Shown in pieces: positions 34,892-43,271 of a stretch of DNA of 64,000 bases. The notes under the pieces were generated by a model. It made no database searches, was not told where the DNA came from, and saw only the letters and a program-made list of their open reading frames with translations. This DNA is from Flavobacterium chryseum (GTDB lineage Bacteria > Bacteroidota > Bacteroidia > Flavobacteriales > Flavobacteriaceae): the NCBI RefSeq assembly GCF_004362015.1, contig NZ_SNWW01000001.1:793288-857287 (forward strand). The letters are read 5' to 3'. Every line of letters begins with the position of its first letter. The first letter of the stretch is position 1. The translations under genes were made by a program, and so were the position numbers.

Positions 34892-37711
34892 CTAGAAAGT
34901 ATATCCAAGTTTTAATGAAAACCCGATTCCCTTTTTATAACTACTAGCCAATAATGATTCTTCAGCTACTTTTATAGTTCCATCGTTACCAAATTCTAAT
35001 TTTCGTAATGGATTTAATAAGTTGTCAGCGGTAAATTTCACATCAAAATGTTCTGAAACTTTACTTCCCCATACAAAATCCAATTGCTGTACAGGCAACT
35101 CATAGATATGGTCTTGTCCATTGGTTCCTACAGCATATATTCTTTTTCCAAAAACACCATAAACTAATGAAACAGTGTTCGACCACTCATTGCTGAAATT
35201 AAATTCATATTTTAAATCTGAATTTACTAACCAGTCTGATGCTCCCTGCAGTGATCTTGATTGATGCGTTTCAATAGAAGGTTTTACGGTAATTATCCCA
35301 TCCTCATCGATAGATTCAAAAGTTGGGCTTACAGTAACTTTGGATGACATTAATGTAGCATTTAATCCCCATGAAAAATCATTTAAGCTTTCGCTGATTC
35401 TTTCTAAACCAACGAGTAATTCAGCTTCTATTCCAAATATGTTGGCACTTTCAGAATTTAGAAAAGTGGTAACTGTTCCTGTGGTTGCGTTTGAGATGAA
35501 AGTTTTTTCAATTGGATTGATAATGTGTTTTCCAAATAATCCAACAGTAATCATTTCTTTAGCCGTTGGGAACAGCTCATATTTCAAGTCAACATTATAA
35601 TTGTCGCTGTTTTTCAAAATTGAATTTCCTTGAGTTGAAGTTCCGTCAGCATTGATGAAAGATATAGGGAAAGCCTCCATGATAACTGGTTTAGTGTAAG
35701 TTTTACTTGCTGCAAAACGAATGTTAGCAGTCTCAGTCAACAAATACTTAAGATTTACTGATGGTAAAAAATAGGCATTATCATATTTTAATATTCTGAA
35801 AGGAGCATCAAAAGAACCTAATGTTCTGTAATGAGTTTCTTTAAGAGTGCTTTCAAATCGAATTCCTGCGTTTACTTCAAGTTTCTCTCCAAATTTTAAA
35901 AACAAATTAGCATACCCTGCATTAGCCATTTCGTCAAGTTTAACTTTGTAAGTAGCATTAGAGTTTTCGCTAAAAGACATTTTATTAGCTGAAATGTCGC
36001 TGGTTATTTGAGTATCTATATTATTTATGCTTGAAGTAAAACCATCATTACCGGTACTTGCAACAAAACGGTATGAAGATTCCATCATAGATCCGTTGCC
36101 ATTGTATCCAACGGTTAATTTGTTTTGTTTGTCATTTTTCCCGAACTTCAAATTATACTCTACTAATGCTGAATAAAATGAATTACCATCGACAGTTAAA
36201 TATTGACGCAGGTAATTATTTCCACCATAAGATGAACTTATCAAATCATCACCAGTTTTAAGACCTGAGAAAAACTTTCTATCTGGTTGTTCATATTTTG
36301 TGATTGCATATGAAGCTCCAGCTTTGATAGTTTGATTTTTGTCTTTGGTTAATGCATATTCACCTAATAATTGGCCATTTAAATAATCACTTTTGTCTAA
36401 TTGATTGGTACGGATAAATCCATTTTCAGCAGCTGTCCCTGCTGATACTCCTTCCTGATCTTTTATAGAGTTTAAGTTAGTTCTGATGTACAATGTATTG
36501 AACGATAGTTTAAGCCTGTCAGTGCCGTAGTTTAAACCAACTAATGCTGAGTTTGTGGTTTTGAAACGATACTCAGTGGTTATAAAGTTGTTTATATACT
36601 TAGATCCGGAAGACTGTAAATCGATAGTTCTGTCAACACCTTCTCTAATAGCATAATTATTATCGTAATTAATAGACAATAAGTAAGAAAAACTACGATT
36701 GTTGCTTAAATTAAATTTTTCAGCATGCAATAAGTTTAGAGTTGAATTTAAAGGTGCTTTTGTTTGACTGACATTAAAACCTTTATTGCCACTTATTGAA
36801 TTTAATGCCTGATCTGTTGTGAAAGTTTGTCTCGTTGCCTGATCTCCAAGAAAACCTGGTAATTCTCTATCTTTACCATTAAATCCGAAAAATCCTGTTG
36901 CTGTATCTGCATCAGTTGATAATAAGAAATCTTTAAAGCTGTTTCCGGTTGTATAACCTGCTCCAATATTTATTTTCGTAATACTTTTTGTTGGCTTTGA
37001 AGTTTGAATATTAAAAGTTCCGCCTGCAAAATCACCATAGATATTTGGATTAAATGTTTTGTACACGTCAATTACCCCAACAATATTTGTTGGAAACAAA
37101 TCTAAAGGAACAATTTTTGAAAAAGGATTATTAGTAGGTGCTGATAAGTCATTAATCAATAAGTTGTTGTAACGATCTTCAAGACCGCGTACAAATAAAC
37201 CTCTTGATCCTACTTTTGTAATTCCTGTTATTTTTGTTAAACCTTCCTCAACATCATTAACGCCTTTTCTTGACATTTCCTGTGCGCCAATACTTTGTTT
37301 AATAACTACAGCATTTTTTTGGTCTAACAATAAAGCTGTTTCTTTTTCTCTGTTTGCTCCTGTAGATTTTACAACAACATCTTTTAAAGTATAACCGGCT
37401 CCTGAAGAAAGGGCTTTATTAATTGTTACAGTTTCATTCGCAACAACGTTTGCAGGAACTTCTACAGTTTCATATCCTAAAAAGCTAAGGATTACAGTAT
37501 AAGTTCCGGGATTTACAGATAATGAATATTTTCCGTCAATGTCAGTGTTAGTACTAATGTTTGTTCCTTTTATTAAAACATTTGCAAAAGGAAGTGCTGC
37601 ATTATTCATTTCTTTGTCGGTTAATACGCCAGAAATTGTACCTTTGGTTTGTGCGATCGAAATCGTGCAGATAAGTAATGTGAATAATAGAAATTTTAAA
37701 TTGAATTTCAT
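34892..37711 (-). CDS. TonB-dependent outer-membrane receptor
   Basis: 939 residues from ATG 37711 (MKFNLKFLLFTLLICTISIAQ). Order: signal peptide, CarboxypepD_reg-like domain (KGTISGVLTDKEMNNAALPF ... DGKYSLSVNPGTYTVILSFLG), plug domain (GVNDVEEGLTKITGITKVGS, RGLEDRYNNLLINDLSAPTN) and a long beta-barrel ending GFSLKLGYTF with terminal Phe. It takes up a ligand across the outer membrane using TonB energy. There is no SusD partner; the next gene is a beta-helix lipoprotein. The promoter region faces a PhoB-like regulator and carries a six-unit 11-bp repeat array, which suggests induction by phosphate limitation. The ligand is unknown; a phosphorylated compound is an inference. Confidence 0.87.
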   Translation of the reverse strand: MKFNLKFLLFTLLICTISIAQTKGTISGVLTDKEMNNAALPFANVLIKGTNISTNTDIDGKYSLSVNPGTYTVILSFLGYETVEVPANVVANETVTINKALSSGAGYTLKDVVVKSTGANREKETALLLDQKNAVVIKQSIGAQEMSRKGVNDVEEGLTKITGITKVGSRGLFVRGLEDRYNNLLINDLSAPTNNPFSKIVPLDLFPTNIVGVIDVYKTFNPNIYGDFAGGTFNIQTSKPTKSITKINIGAGYTTGNSFKDFLLSTDADTATGFFGFNGKDRELPGFLGDQATRQTFTTDQALNSISGNKGFNVSQTKAPLNSTLNLLHAEKFNLSNNRSFSYLLSINYDNNYAIREGVDRTIDLQSSGSKYINNFITTEYRFKTTNSALVGLNYGTDRLKLSFNTLYIRTNLNSIKDQEGVSAGTAAENGFIRTNQLDKSDYLNGQLLGEYALTKDKNQTIKAGASYAITKYEQPDRKFFSGLKTGDDLISSSYGGNNYLRQYLTVDGNSFYSALVEYNLKFGKNDKQNKLTVGYNGNGSMMESSYRFVASTGNDGFTSSINNIDTQITSDISANKMSFSENSNATYKVKLDEMANAGYANLFLKFGEKLEVNAGIRFESTLKETHYRTLGSFDAPFRILKYDNAYFLPSVNLKYLLTETANIRFAASKTYTKPVIMEAFPISFINADGTSTQGNSILKNSDNYNVDLKYELFPTAKEMITVGLFGKHIINPIEKTFISNATTGTVTTFLNSESANIFGIEAELLVGLERISESLNDFSWGLNATLMSSKVTVSPTFESIDEDGIITVKPSIETHQSRSLQGASDWLVNSDLKYEFNFSNEWSNTVSLVYGVFGKRIYAVGTNGQDHIYELPVQQLDFVWGSKVSEHFDVKFTADNLLNPLRKLEFGNDGTIKVAEESLLASSYKKGIGFSLKLGYTF

Positions 37712-37738
37712 CTTAGTTGTGTTTAATTTATTTTTTTG

Positions 37739-37817
37739 CAAAGAAAGAACCGCCCTGTAAAGTTCATGTTACGCACTTGTTATGTTTTTGTGTTCTGTAG
37801 ATTATCAAATTGTTACG
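37739..37817 (-). promoter_or_regulatory. Putative Pho-box array and -7 element of the TonB receptor gene
   Basis: In gene orientation the units are CGTAACA (37817-37811), GATAATC (37806-37800), GAACACA (37795-37789), CATAACA (37784-37778), CGTAACA (37773-37767) and CTTTACA (37762-37756), each starting 11 bp after the previous. Nine bases later lies TTTCTTTG (37746-37739) followed by C, a -7 element with one mismatch. The array also lies upstream of the divergent PhoB-like gene, so it could serve both directions. Confidence 0.65.
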
Positions 37818-37863
37818 AGATTAAATTACCGTTAACAGCGGTTTTTAACCGTCGTTTTATTAT

Positions 37864-37871
37864 TATATTTA
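37864..37871 (+). promoter_or_regulatory. Putative -7 element of the PhoB-like gene
   Basis: TATATTTA (one mismatch to TAnnTTTG), 71 bp before the ATG at 37942. A GTTAACA word lies at 37831-37837, but it is not in the 9+11n register shown by the other promoters, so autoregulation is not supported by spacing. Confidence 0.35.
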
Positions 37872-37941
37872 CCATCGCAATTAAAAACCATCAGATTTGG
37901 TACCATAAAATTTGATGAGAAAACTCAATTTTTGCTATTTT

Positions 37942-38625
37942 ATGAAAAAAACACAAACAAAGATTTTATTAGTTGATGATGAGCCGGATATTCTGGAAAT
38001 TGTGGGTTATAACCTAGCTCAGGAAGGCTACCAGATTGTAACAGCTTCTAACGGAAAAGATGCAATTGCAAAAGCTCAGAAAGAATTACCGGACCTTATT
38101 ATTATGGATGTGATGATGGCAGAAATGGACGGTATGGAAGCTTGTGAACACATTAGAAAAATACCAGAATTAAATAACGTTATTATAACATTTTTAACAG
38201 CAAGAAGTGAGGATTATTCTCAGGTAGCTGGTTTCGATGCCGGTGCTGACGATTACATTACCAAACCAATAAAACCAAAATTATTGGTAAGCAAAGTGAA
38301 AGCTTTGTTAAGAAGATTAAAAGAACAGGAAGTTGTTAGCGATACCTTAAATGTTGGCGGAATCGAGATTAACCGCGAAGAATACAAGATCATAAAAGGC
38401 AATGTGGAAATCGCTTTACCAAGAAAAGAATTCGAATTGTTTTACCTGTTAGCTTCAAAACCAGGAAAAGTTTTTAAAAGAGATGAAATCCTTGATAAAG
38501 TTTGGGGAAATGAAGTAGTAGTTGGAGGAAGAACAATTGATGTTCACATCAGAAAATTACGTGAAAAGATTGGAGAAGATCTTTTTAAAACAATAAAAGG
38601 AGTTGGTTATAAATTTGAAGTTTAG
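37942..38625 (+). CDS. phoB: OmpR/PhoB-family response regulator
   Basis: 227 residues from ATG 37942 (MKKTQTKILLVDDEPDILE); an upstream in-frame ATG at 37912 is less likely. Receiver domain: acidic VDDEPD, phospho-aspartate in LIIMDVMMAEMDG, threonine in IITFLTARSED and lysine in DYITKPIKPK. The winged-helix OmpR-type domain follows (residues 130-227: PRKEFELFYLLASKPGKVFK, GGRTIDVHIRKLREKIGED). With the PhoR-like kinase downstream and the OprO/P-like porin beyond, the natural reading is PhoB. The symbol is assigned by context and similarity; sequence alone does not exclude another OmpR-type regulator. Confidence 0.8.
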   Translation: MKKTQTKILLVDDEPDILEIVGYNLAQEGYQIVTASNGKDAIAKAQKELPDLIIMDVMMAEMDGMEACEHIRKIPELNNVIITFLTARSEDYSQVAGFDAGADDYITKPIKPKLLVSKVKALLRRLKEQEVVSDTLNVGGIEINREEYKIIKGNVEIALPRKEFELFYLLASKPGKVFKRDEILDKVWGNEVVVGGRTIDVHIRKLREKIGEDLFKTIKGVGYKFEV

Positions 38626-38719
38626 TTTTAAAGTCTCTAAAATACTGAGGTTCTTTTAACTGCGGATTTTAGTTAAGATTTGACGGATTCAAATTGTTTC
38701 AATAACATTCCATAAATTT

Positions 38720-38780
38720 AAACCATATAAGAAATTGAAGTTCATTAAATTTGTATGAACTTCAATTTCTTATATGGTTT
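38720..38780. repeat. Palindromic element, AAACCATATAAG family, copy 1
   Basis: Perfect 25-bp arms at 38720-38744 and 38756-38780 with an 11-nt loop, lying between the PhoB-like and PhoR-like genes. The outer tip AAACCATATAAG is shared with the element at 54243-54322, whereas the inner arms differ between the two copies yet remain perfectly complementary within each. Read-through of phoB into phoR would have to pass this very stable stem. Confidence 0.75.
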
Positions 38781-38835
38781 TTGAGTTAAGCTTAATTTTT
38801 CTTACTCTCTCTAATGGTTAAATTAAAAAATATCA

Positions 38836-39921
38836 ATGAAAATTAATTTTAAAAAAACATACAAATTTGCTGTAAAATCGGCATTATACATAAGCCTTTT
38901 TGCAACAGGATTTGTGATGATATTGATGTCTTTATTTTATAAAGGTCAATTGAAACATCAAATTGCATTTGGATTAATTTTTATTATATCAATTTATATT
39001 TTCTCTTTTTTAGTTTTACAATATCGTGTAGAACGCTTTATTTACAGAAGAGTCAAAAAAATATATGATGAGGTTTCGTTATTAGAATCGACAACACTTA
39101 TCAATCAGCCCATAACTACAGATATGGAAACACTTTCACGCGAAGTGAAAAAGTTTGCCACAGATAAAAAACTCGAAATCGAAATGCTCGAAATCAGAGA
39201 ACAATACCGAAGAGAGTTTCTAGGAAATATTTCTCACGAACTTAAAACGCCTTTGTTTACCGTTCAGGGTTATGTTTCGACTTTGCTGGATGGTGCGATG
39301 GAGGATAAAACAATCAGGAAGAAATATTTGAAACGTGCCGAAAAAGGAGTAGAGCGATTAATTTATATCGTTGAAGATTTAGATATGATTACCAAACTCG
39401 AATCTGGCGATTTAGATTTGAATATGACTGATTTTGATATCGTTGAGCTCATTCAGAATGTTTTTGATTTATTGGAAATGAAAGCCGATAAAAAGAAAAT
39501 TAAATTGGCTTTTGAAAGCAGAAATGTAAAGTCAGTTATTGTTCGCGGTGATCAGGACAGGATTCAGCAAGTGCTGGAAAACCTGATTGTCAACTCAGTT
39601 AAATATGGTAAAGACGGCGGTTTAACCGAAGTTGGCGTAGTAAACTTAACCAAGAAAAAAGTCTTAATTCGTATTAGTGATAACGGAGAAGGAGTTGAAA
39701 AACAAAACATTCCAAGACTTTTCGAACGCTTTTACAGAGTTGATAAAAGCGGAACCCGATCTGAAGGCGGCTCCGGTTTAGGGTTGGCGATCGTAAAACA
39801 TATTATCGAAGCCCACAAAGAAAAAGTATATGTAGAAAGCGAATTCGGGATTGGTTCTGAGTTCTCTTTTACACTCGAAAAAACTTATAAAACGCAAAAA
39901 CCTGAAGTTAAAAAATTGTAA
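38836..39921 (+). CDS. phoR: PhoR-like sensor histidine kinase
   Basis: 361 residues. Two membrane helices (about 15-35 and 45-65) with almost no periplasmic loop, then a cytoplasmic linker, HisKA with the H-box EFLGNISHELKTPLFTVQGY, and HATPase_c with N-box QQVLENLIVNSVKYG, G1 ISDNGEGVEKQN, F-box FERFYRVD and G2 GGSGLGLAIVKHI. This short two-TM layout without an extracellular sensor is that of PhoR, which senses phosphate status through the Pst/PhoU system (not in this window). It follows the PhoB-like gene after 210 bp containing a strong palindrome, so expression may be partly independent. Confidence 0.8.
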   Translation: MKINFKKTYKFAVKSALYISLFATGFVMILMSLFYKGQLKHQIAFGLIFIISIYIFSFLVLQYRVERFIYRRVKKIYDEVSLLESTTLINQPITTDMETLSREVKKFATDKKLEIEMLEIREQYRREFLGNISHELKTPLFTVQGYVSTLLDGAMEDKTIRKKYLKRAEKGVERLIYIVEDLDMITKLESGDLDLNMTDFDIVELIQNVFDLLEMKADKKKIKLAFESRNVKSVIVRGDQDRIQQVLENLIVNSVKYGKDGGLTEVGVVNLTKKKVLIRISDNGEGVEKQNIPRLFERFYRVDKSGTRSEGGSGLGLAIVKHIIEAHKEKVYVESEFGIGSEFSFTLEKTYKTQKPEVKKL

Positions 39922-40008
39922 GCTGACCTCTTTTAAAGCATATTAAATGAGGTTTTGAAAATCTAAATAATATTCGCATAACTATTTCGAAACAATTATT
40001 CTTATTTT

Positions 40009-40054
40009 GGTAACATCTTGTTAATGATTTCTTAACATTGATGATACATCTTTG
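40009..40054 (+). promoter_or_regulatory. Putative Pho-box array and -7 element of the porin gene
   Basis: Units GGTAACA (40009-40015), GTTAATG (40020-40026) and CTTAACA (40031-40037) start 11 bp apart. Nine bases later comes CATCTTTG (40047-40054) followed by C, a -7 element with one mismatch, 30 bp before the porin ATG. Unit type, period and the 9-bp gap equal those of the TonB receptor promoter. Confidence 0.6.
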
Positions 40055-40084
40055 CATCTTCAATTCTAATGTGTTGGGGAAAAA

Positions 40085-41377
40085 ATGATAAAAAGAAAAA
40101 TAATTGCGATTTTATTGCTTTTTACTTGTGTTGCAAATGCACAGGAATTGAGTAAAGAAGATGTCAAAAAAGAAGTCATTCGCCTTCTTGATTCAATCAA
40201 CAAAGCAAAACTTCCCGACACCAAATCCGGAGTTGCTGACGAACATTGGTACGACAGAATTTCTTTAAGAGGTTATGCACAAATACGTTACAATGGTCTG
40301 TTCTCTACAAATGATAAAGTTTCATGCGAACAATGCGATAAATCCTGGGGAACAACTTCTACCGCTCCCAATGCTCAGGCAAACAACGGACTTTTTATCA
40401 GACGTGCGCGTTTAGTGTTTTCAGGTCAGGTTCACCCAAATGTATTTTTCTATTTTCAACCTGATTTTGCCAGTTCACCCGTTACCGGAATTCAAAACTT
40501 TGTACAAATTCGTGATTTATATTTTGACCTTTCTTTTGATAAGAAAAAAGAATATCGTGTTCGTATTGGTCAAAGTAAAATCCCTTACGGATTTGAAAAC
40601 ATGCAGTCAAGTTCTGTACGTTTGACTTTAGACCGTGCTGACGGCATAAACAGTTCAATAGCAAATGAACGCGATTTAGGGATATTCTTTTATTGGGCTC
40701 CAGCCGAAATCAGAGAGCGTTTTGCGATGCTGGTTAAAGACGGATATAAAGGGTCTGGAGATTATGGAGTATTTGCCTTTGGCGTTTACAACGGACAAAT
40801 CGCTAATAAAATAGACGGAAACAGAGATTTGAATGTTGTTGCAAGAGTAACGTATCCGTTTGTTATCGGAAATCAGATTATCGAACCCGGAATTCAGGCT
40901 TATACAGGAAAATGGGCATTTACCGGAGAAGTTTCCTCTGGCGTTATCGTCGATGATCCGCAGTATGTAAAAGACCAGCGCGTAGGAGCAACCTTTGTTT
41001 TATACCCAAAACCTTTCGGAATTCAAACCGAATATAATATTGGAACCGGACCACGCTATAATACGTTAACCAACACTGTTGACGAAACAGATTTAAATGG
41101 AGGTTACGTTTTATTGAACTATAAATGGGATATTAAAAAACAACATATCTATCCTTTCGCCAAATTTCAATATTATGACGGAGGAAAAAAATATGAGAAA
41201 GATGCCAGAAGTTATGTCGTAAGAGATTATGAATTTGGTATAGAATGGCAGCCAATAAAAGCATTCGAACTTACGGCAGAATATGTTATTGCCGACAGAA
41301 CTTTTGAAGACAGTGCGCTTCCAATCAACAGGCAACAAGGAAATTTATTGCGATTGCAAGCGCAGTTTAACTTCTAA
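40085..41377 (+). CDS. Phosphate-selective porin O/P-like outer-membrane protein
   Basis: 430 residues. Signal peptide (MIKRKIIAILLLFTCVANAQ), a short helical segment (LSKEDVKKEVIRLLDSINKA), then a beta-barrel that begins SLRGYAQIRYNGLFSTND and shows the porin O/P motif NGLFIRRARLVFSGQVHPNVFFYFQPDFA, IGQSKIPYGFENMQSSSVRL and DRADGINSSIANERDLGIFFYW. It ends LLRLQAQFNF with terminal Phe. Members form trimeric channels preferring phosphate or polyphosphate. The position behind phoBR and the upstream repeat array make phosphate-limited induction likely. Confidence 0.87.
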   Translation: MIKRKIIAILLLFTCVANAQELSKEDVKKEVIRLLDSINKAKLPDTKSGVADEHWYDRISLRGYAQIRYNGLFSTNDKVSCEQCDKSWGTTSTAPNAQANNGLFIRRARLVFSGQVHPNVFFYFQPDFASSPVTGIQNFVQIRDLYFDLSFDKKKEYRVRIGQSKIPYGFENMQSSSVRLTLDRADGINSSIANERDLGIFFYWAPAEIRERFAMLVKDGYKGSGDYGVFAFGVYNGQIANKIDGNRDLNVVARVTYPFVIGNQIIEPGIQAYTGKWAFTGEVSSGVIVDDPQYVKDQRVGATFVLYPKPFGIQTEYNIGTGPRYNTLTNTVDETDLNGGYVLLNYKWDIKKQHIYPFAKFQYYDGGKKYEKDARSYVVRDYEFGIEWQPIKAFELTAEYVIADRTFEDSALPINRQQGNLLRLQAQFNF

Positions 41378-41379
41378 TA

Positions 41380-42450
41380 TTATTCTTCAAAAACCTTAAA
41401 TAACGAATCCCAGTCTATTTCATCATCAAATTGAGACAAACCTTTAAACGATTTTACTTTTGAAAGATCTTCAATCTTGAAATCGTCCTGTAATGCATAC
41501 GGAACAAGGTTTTCATCCTGAAGTTTTATGGCAAGATATTCCTGTTCGTATTGTCCCGGAGTCGGTATAAAAAAAGCTTTTTTGCCCAATTTGGCTAAAT
41601 CCATAACAGTTGTATATCCGGAACGGCACAAAACCAAATCACTTTCGTTGAAGGTTTGCTCTAATTGTTTTGAATTCATGAAATTGTAATACGTAACATT
41701 TCCTGATTCCAGTTTTGTTTGGTCTTTTTCAACAACCCCTTTTACAAAAACAACTTTACCTTCATAACGAACAATTTCTTCTTTTAATTTTTCTTCCAAA
41801 TACGTACGTTGCGGTTCAGGTCCCGAAAGAATAATCATTAAATCATACAGTTTTGTAGTTTCCTTTTTACGCATTCTGCTCAAAGGACCAATATATTTTA
41901 AGTTTAAATGATTCGTTTTTAGATGACCTAATTCGCCCGTTAAGTTTACAGTGTCATTCGTATCAGGAATCCAGCATTCTGAATATTTTTTTATAATATG
42001 TTGATGGCATTTACTGGTAAACCAAGTGGTGTTTCCCGTCATTACATTCAATTGATGAGTCATAAATACAGAAGGGATTTTTCTGCTGAAAACACCCAAT
42101 CGATTGTCTGAAATAATACCGTCGATTCCGTGTTTTTTAATCCACGAATTCACCATTTTTTTCTCATCTAAAATTGCCGTAATCATTTTAGGCAAATTTT
42201 TGATCAGTTTCCATTTGAAGTTTTTGCCATTTTTAGCATATTCAATATGATAAGATGGCAATTCTAAAGTTTGTATGTATGGAAATTCTTTTCGTAATAA
42301 AGCCAATGCAATACCGTCAGAAGCGATTATCGGAATATAATTATTTTCCTGAAGCGCCTTAATTATTGGGATACATCTTGTAGCATGGCCAAGTCCCCAG
42401 TTTAACGGAGCAATTAATATAGTTTTATTCGCAGAATATTCAATGCTCAT
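41380..42450 (-). CDS. MurG-like glycosyltransferase (GT-B fold)
   Basis: 356 residues, cytoplasmic or peripheral membrane. The N-terminal domain starts KTILIAPLNWGLGHATRCIPII, with the glycine-rich loop of GT28-like enzymes. The C-terminal domain shows LVLCRSGYTTVMDLAKLGKKAFFIPTPGQYEQEYLA, the nucleotide-sugar-binding pattern of the MurG/MJ1255 type. The donor and acceptor are not readable; the protein is not MurG itself because the MurG signature GGSQGA is absent (IILSGPEPQRT instead). A stand-alone gene ending two bases after the convergent porin gene. Confidence 0.82.
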   Translation of the reverse strand: MSIEYSANKTILIAPLNWGLGHATRCIPIIKALQENNYIPIIASDGIALALLRKEFPYIQTLELPSYHIEYAKNGKNFKWKLIKNLPKMITAILDEKKMVNSWIKKHGIDGIISDNRLGVFSRKIPSVFMTHQLNVMTGNTTWFTSKCHQHIIKKYSECWIPDTNDTVNLTGELGHLKTNHLNLKYIGPLSRMRKKETTKLYDLMIILSGPEPQRTYLEEKLKEEIVRYEGKVVFVKGVVEKDQTKLESGNVTYYNFMNSKQLEQTFNESDLVLCRSGYTTVMDLAKLGKKAFFIPTPGQYEQEYLAIKLQDENLVPYALQDDFKIEDLSKVKSFKGLSQFDDEIDWDSLFKVFEE

Positions 42451-42642
42451 AGTGTAACGCTTTTTGAAACGAAGATAGAGAAATATGTTTTTGGTGTTAT
42501 TTCGGACATATTACTAAATTATTAACTCTATATTCAATGTAAAGTCTCGTTTTTCAGTTAAAAGATTTAAATAACATTAGAATTTTTTACTCAAAGTTAT
42601 TTGTATGTTAACTGCTAAATGGCTTTTGAGAGGCTCAGAAAC

Positions 42643-42674
42643 AAAAAAAGGAACTAGTAACAGTTCCTTTTATA
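42643..42674 (-). terminator. Terminator after the Lys/Ala-rich gene
   Basis: Arms AAAAGGAACT and AGTTCCTTTT with a 6-nt loop and a T run on the minus strand, about 20 bp beyond the stop codon. Confidence 0.75.
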
Positions 42675-42691
42675 TAATGATTTGTTCTATT

Positions 42692-43207
42692 TTAATCCTG
42701 AATATAAGTCTTGTTTCCGTTTTTATTAATGTAATACTTTCCACCTTTTGGTCCCGTATACACCTTTTTTCCGTTGTATTCTCCGGTAACTTTATCAGCC
42801 ACTTTTGGAGCTTTTTCTGTCGTTTCCTTCAAAGATTTTGCTGTTGATTTTTTAGTTGCAGTCCCATCTTTCAATGCTTTTGCTTTTGTATCCGCAGCTT
42901 TTGCTTCCGTTTTCTTTACATCTGCTTTTGTGCTTTCAGCCTTAGCTTCTCTTTTTGCTTTTGCAGCATCGCTTTTCTTTTTTGCTGCTTCGGTTGTTGC
43001 TTTTCCTGATGCATCACTAGCTTCTTTTGCCGCTTTTTTAGCTTTTGCAGCTTCTTTTTTTGCGTCTGTGGCCTCTTTTTCAGCAGCAGCTTTTTTCTTT
43101 TTAGCAGCAGCAGTTTCGGTTTTCTCTTTAGTTGTTTTTGTTGTTTCCTGCGCGTAAAAATTACTTGATAAAACAATCATAAAACAAAGCATTAATAATT
43201 TTTTCAT
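42692..43207 (-). CDS. Secreted Lys/Ala-rich coiled-coil protein with basic C-terminal motif
   Basis: 171 residues from ATG 43207 (MKKLLMLCFMIVLSSNFYAQ, signal peptide). Residues 22-140 are almost entirely Lys, Ala, Glu, Thr and Ser with KKAAAEKEATDAKKEAAKAK-like heptads, a long charged helix. The last 30 residues are different: NGKKVYTGPKGGKYYINKNG then NKTYI, which resembles the PBCV-specific basic adaptor motif (PF08789) found in chlorella-virus and some bacterial proteins. Function unknown; it may bind anionic polymers at the cell surface or in the periplasm. The opposite strand has a long open Ala/Phe/Ser frame caused only by composition. Confidence 0.72.
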   Translation of the reverse strand: MKKLLMLCFMIVLSSNFYAQETTKTTKEKTETAAAKKKKAAAEKEATDAKKEAAKAKKAAKEASDASGKATTEAAKKKSDAAKAKREAKAESTKADVKKTEAKAADTKAKALKDGTATKKSTAKSLKETTEKAPKVADKVTGEYNGKKVYTGPKGGKYYINKNGNKTYIQD

Positions 43208-43271
43208 AGTTTTCGAGATTAAAAATTTCAATTAAAAATAATCAATTTATTGTAATGTTTTTCGCAGGAAG

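Noticed and set aside
37831..37848. GTTAACA word as an autoregulatory Pho box of phoB
   Set aside because: It is not in the 9+11n register relative to the putative -7 at 37864-37871, and no second clear unit follows at 11 bp.
42774..43157. 127-codon open frame on the plus strand, rich in Ala, Phe and Ser
   Set aside because: It is the exact antisense of the Lys/Ala-rich coiled-coil gene. Its openness follows from the codon composition of that gene; it shows no family motif and no promoter.
42916..43176. 86-codon Lys/Gln-rich frame on the minus strand
   Set aside because: It is a shifted reading of the same Lys/Ala-rich repeat region and overlaps the frame that has a signal peptide and a structured C-terminus.
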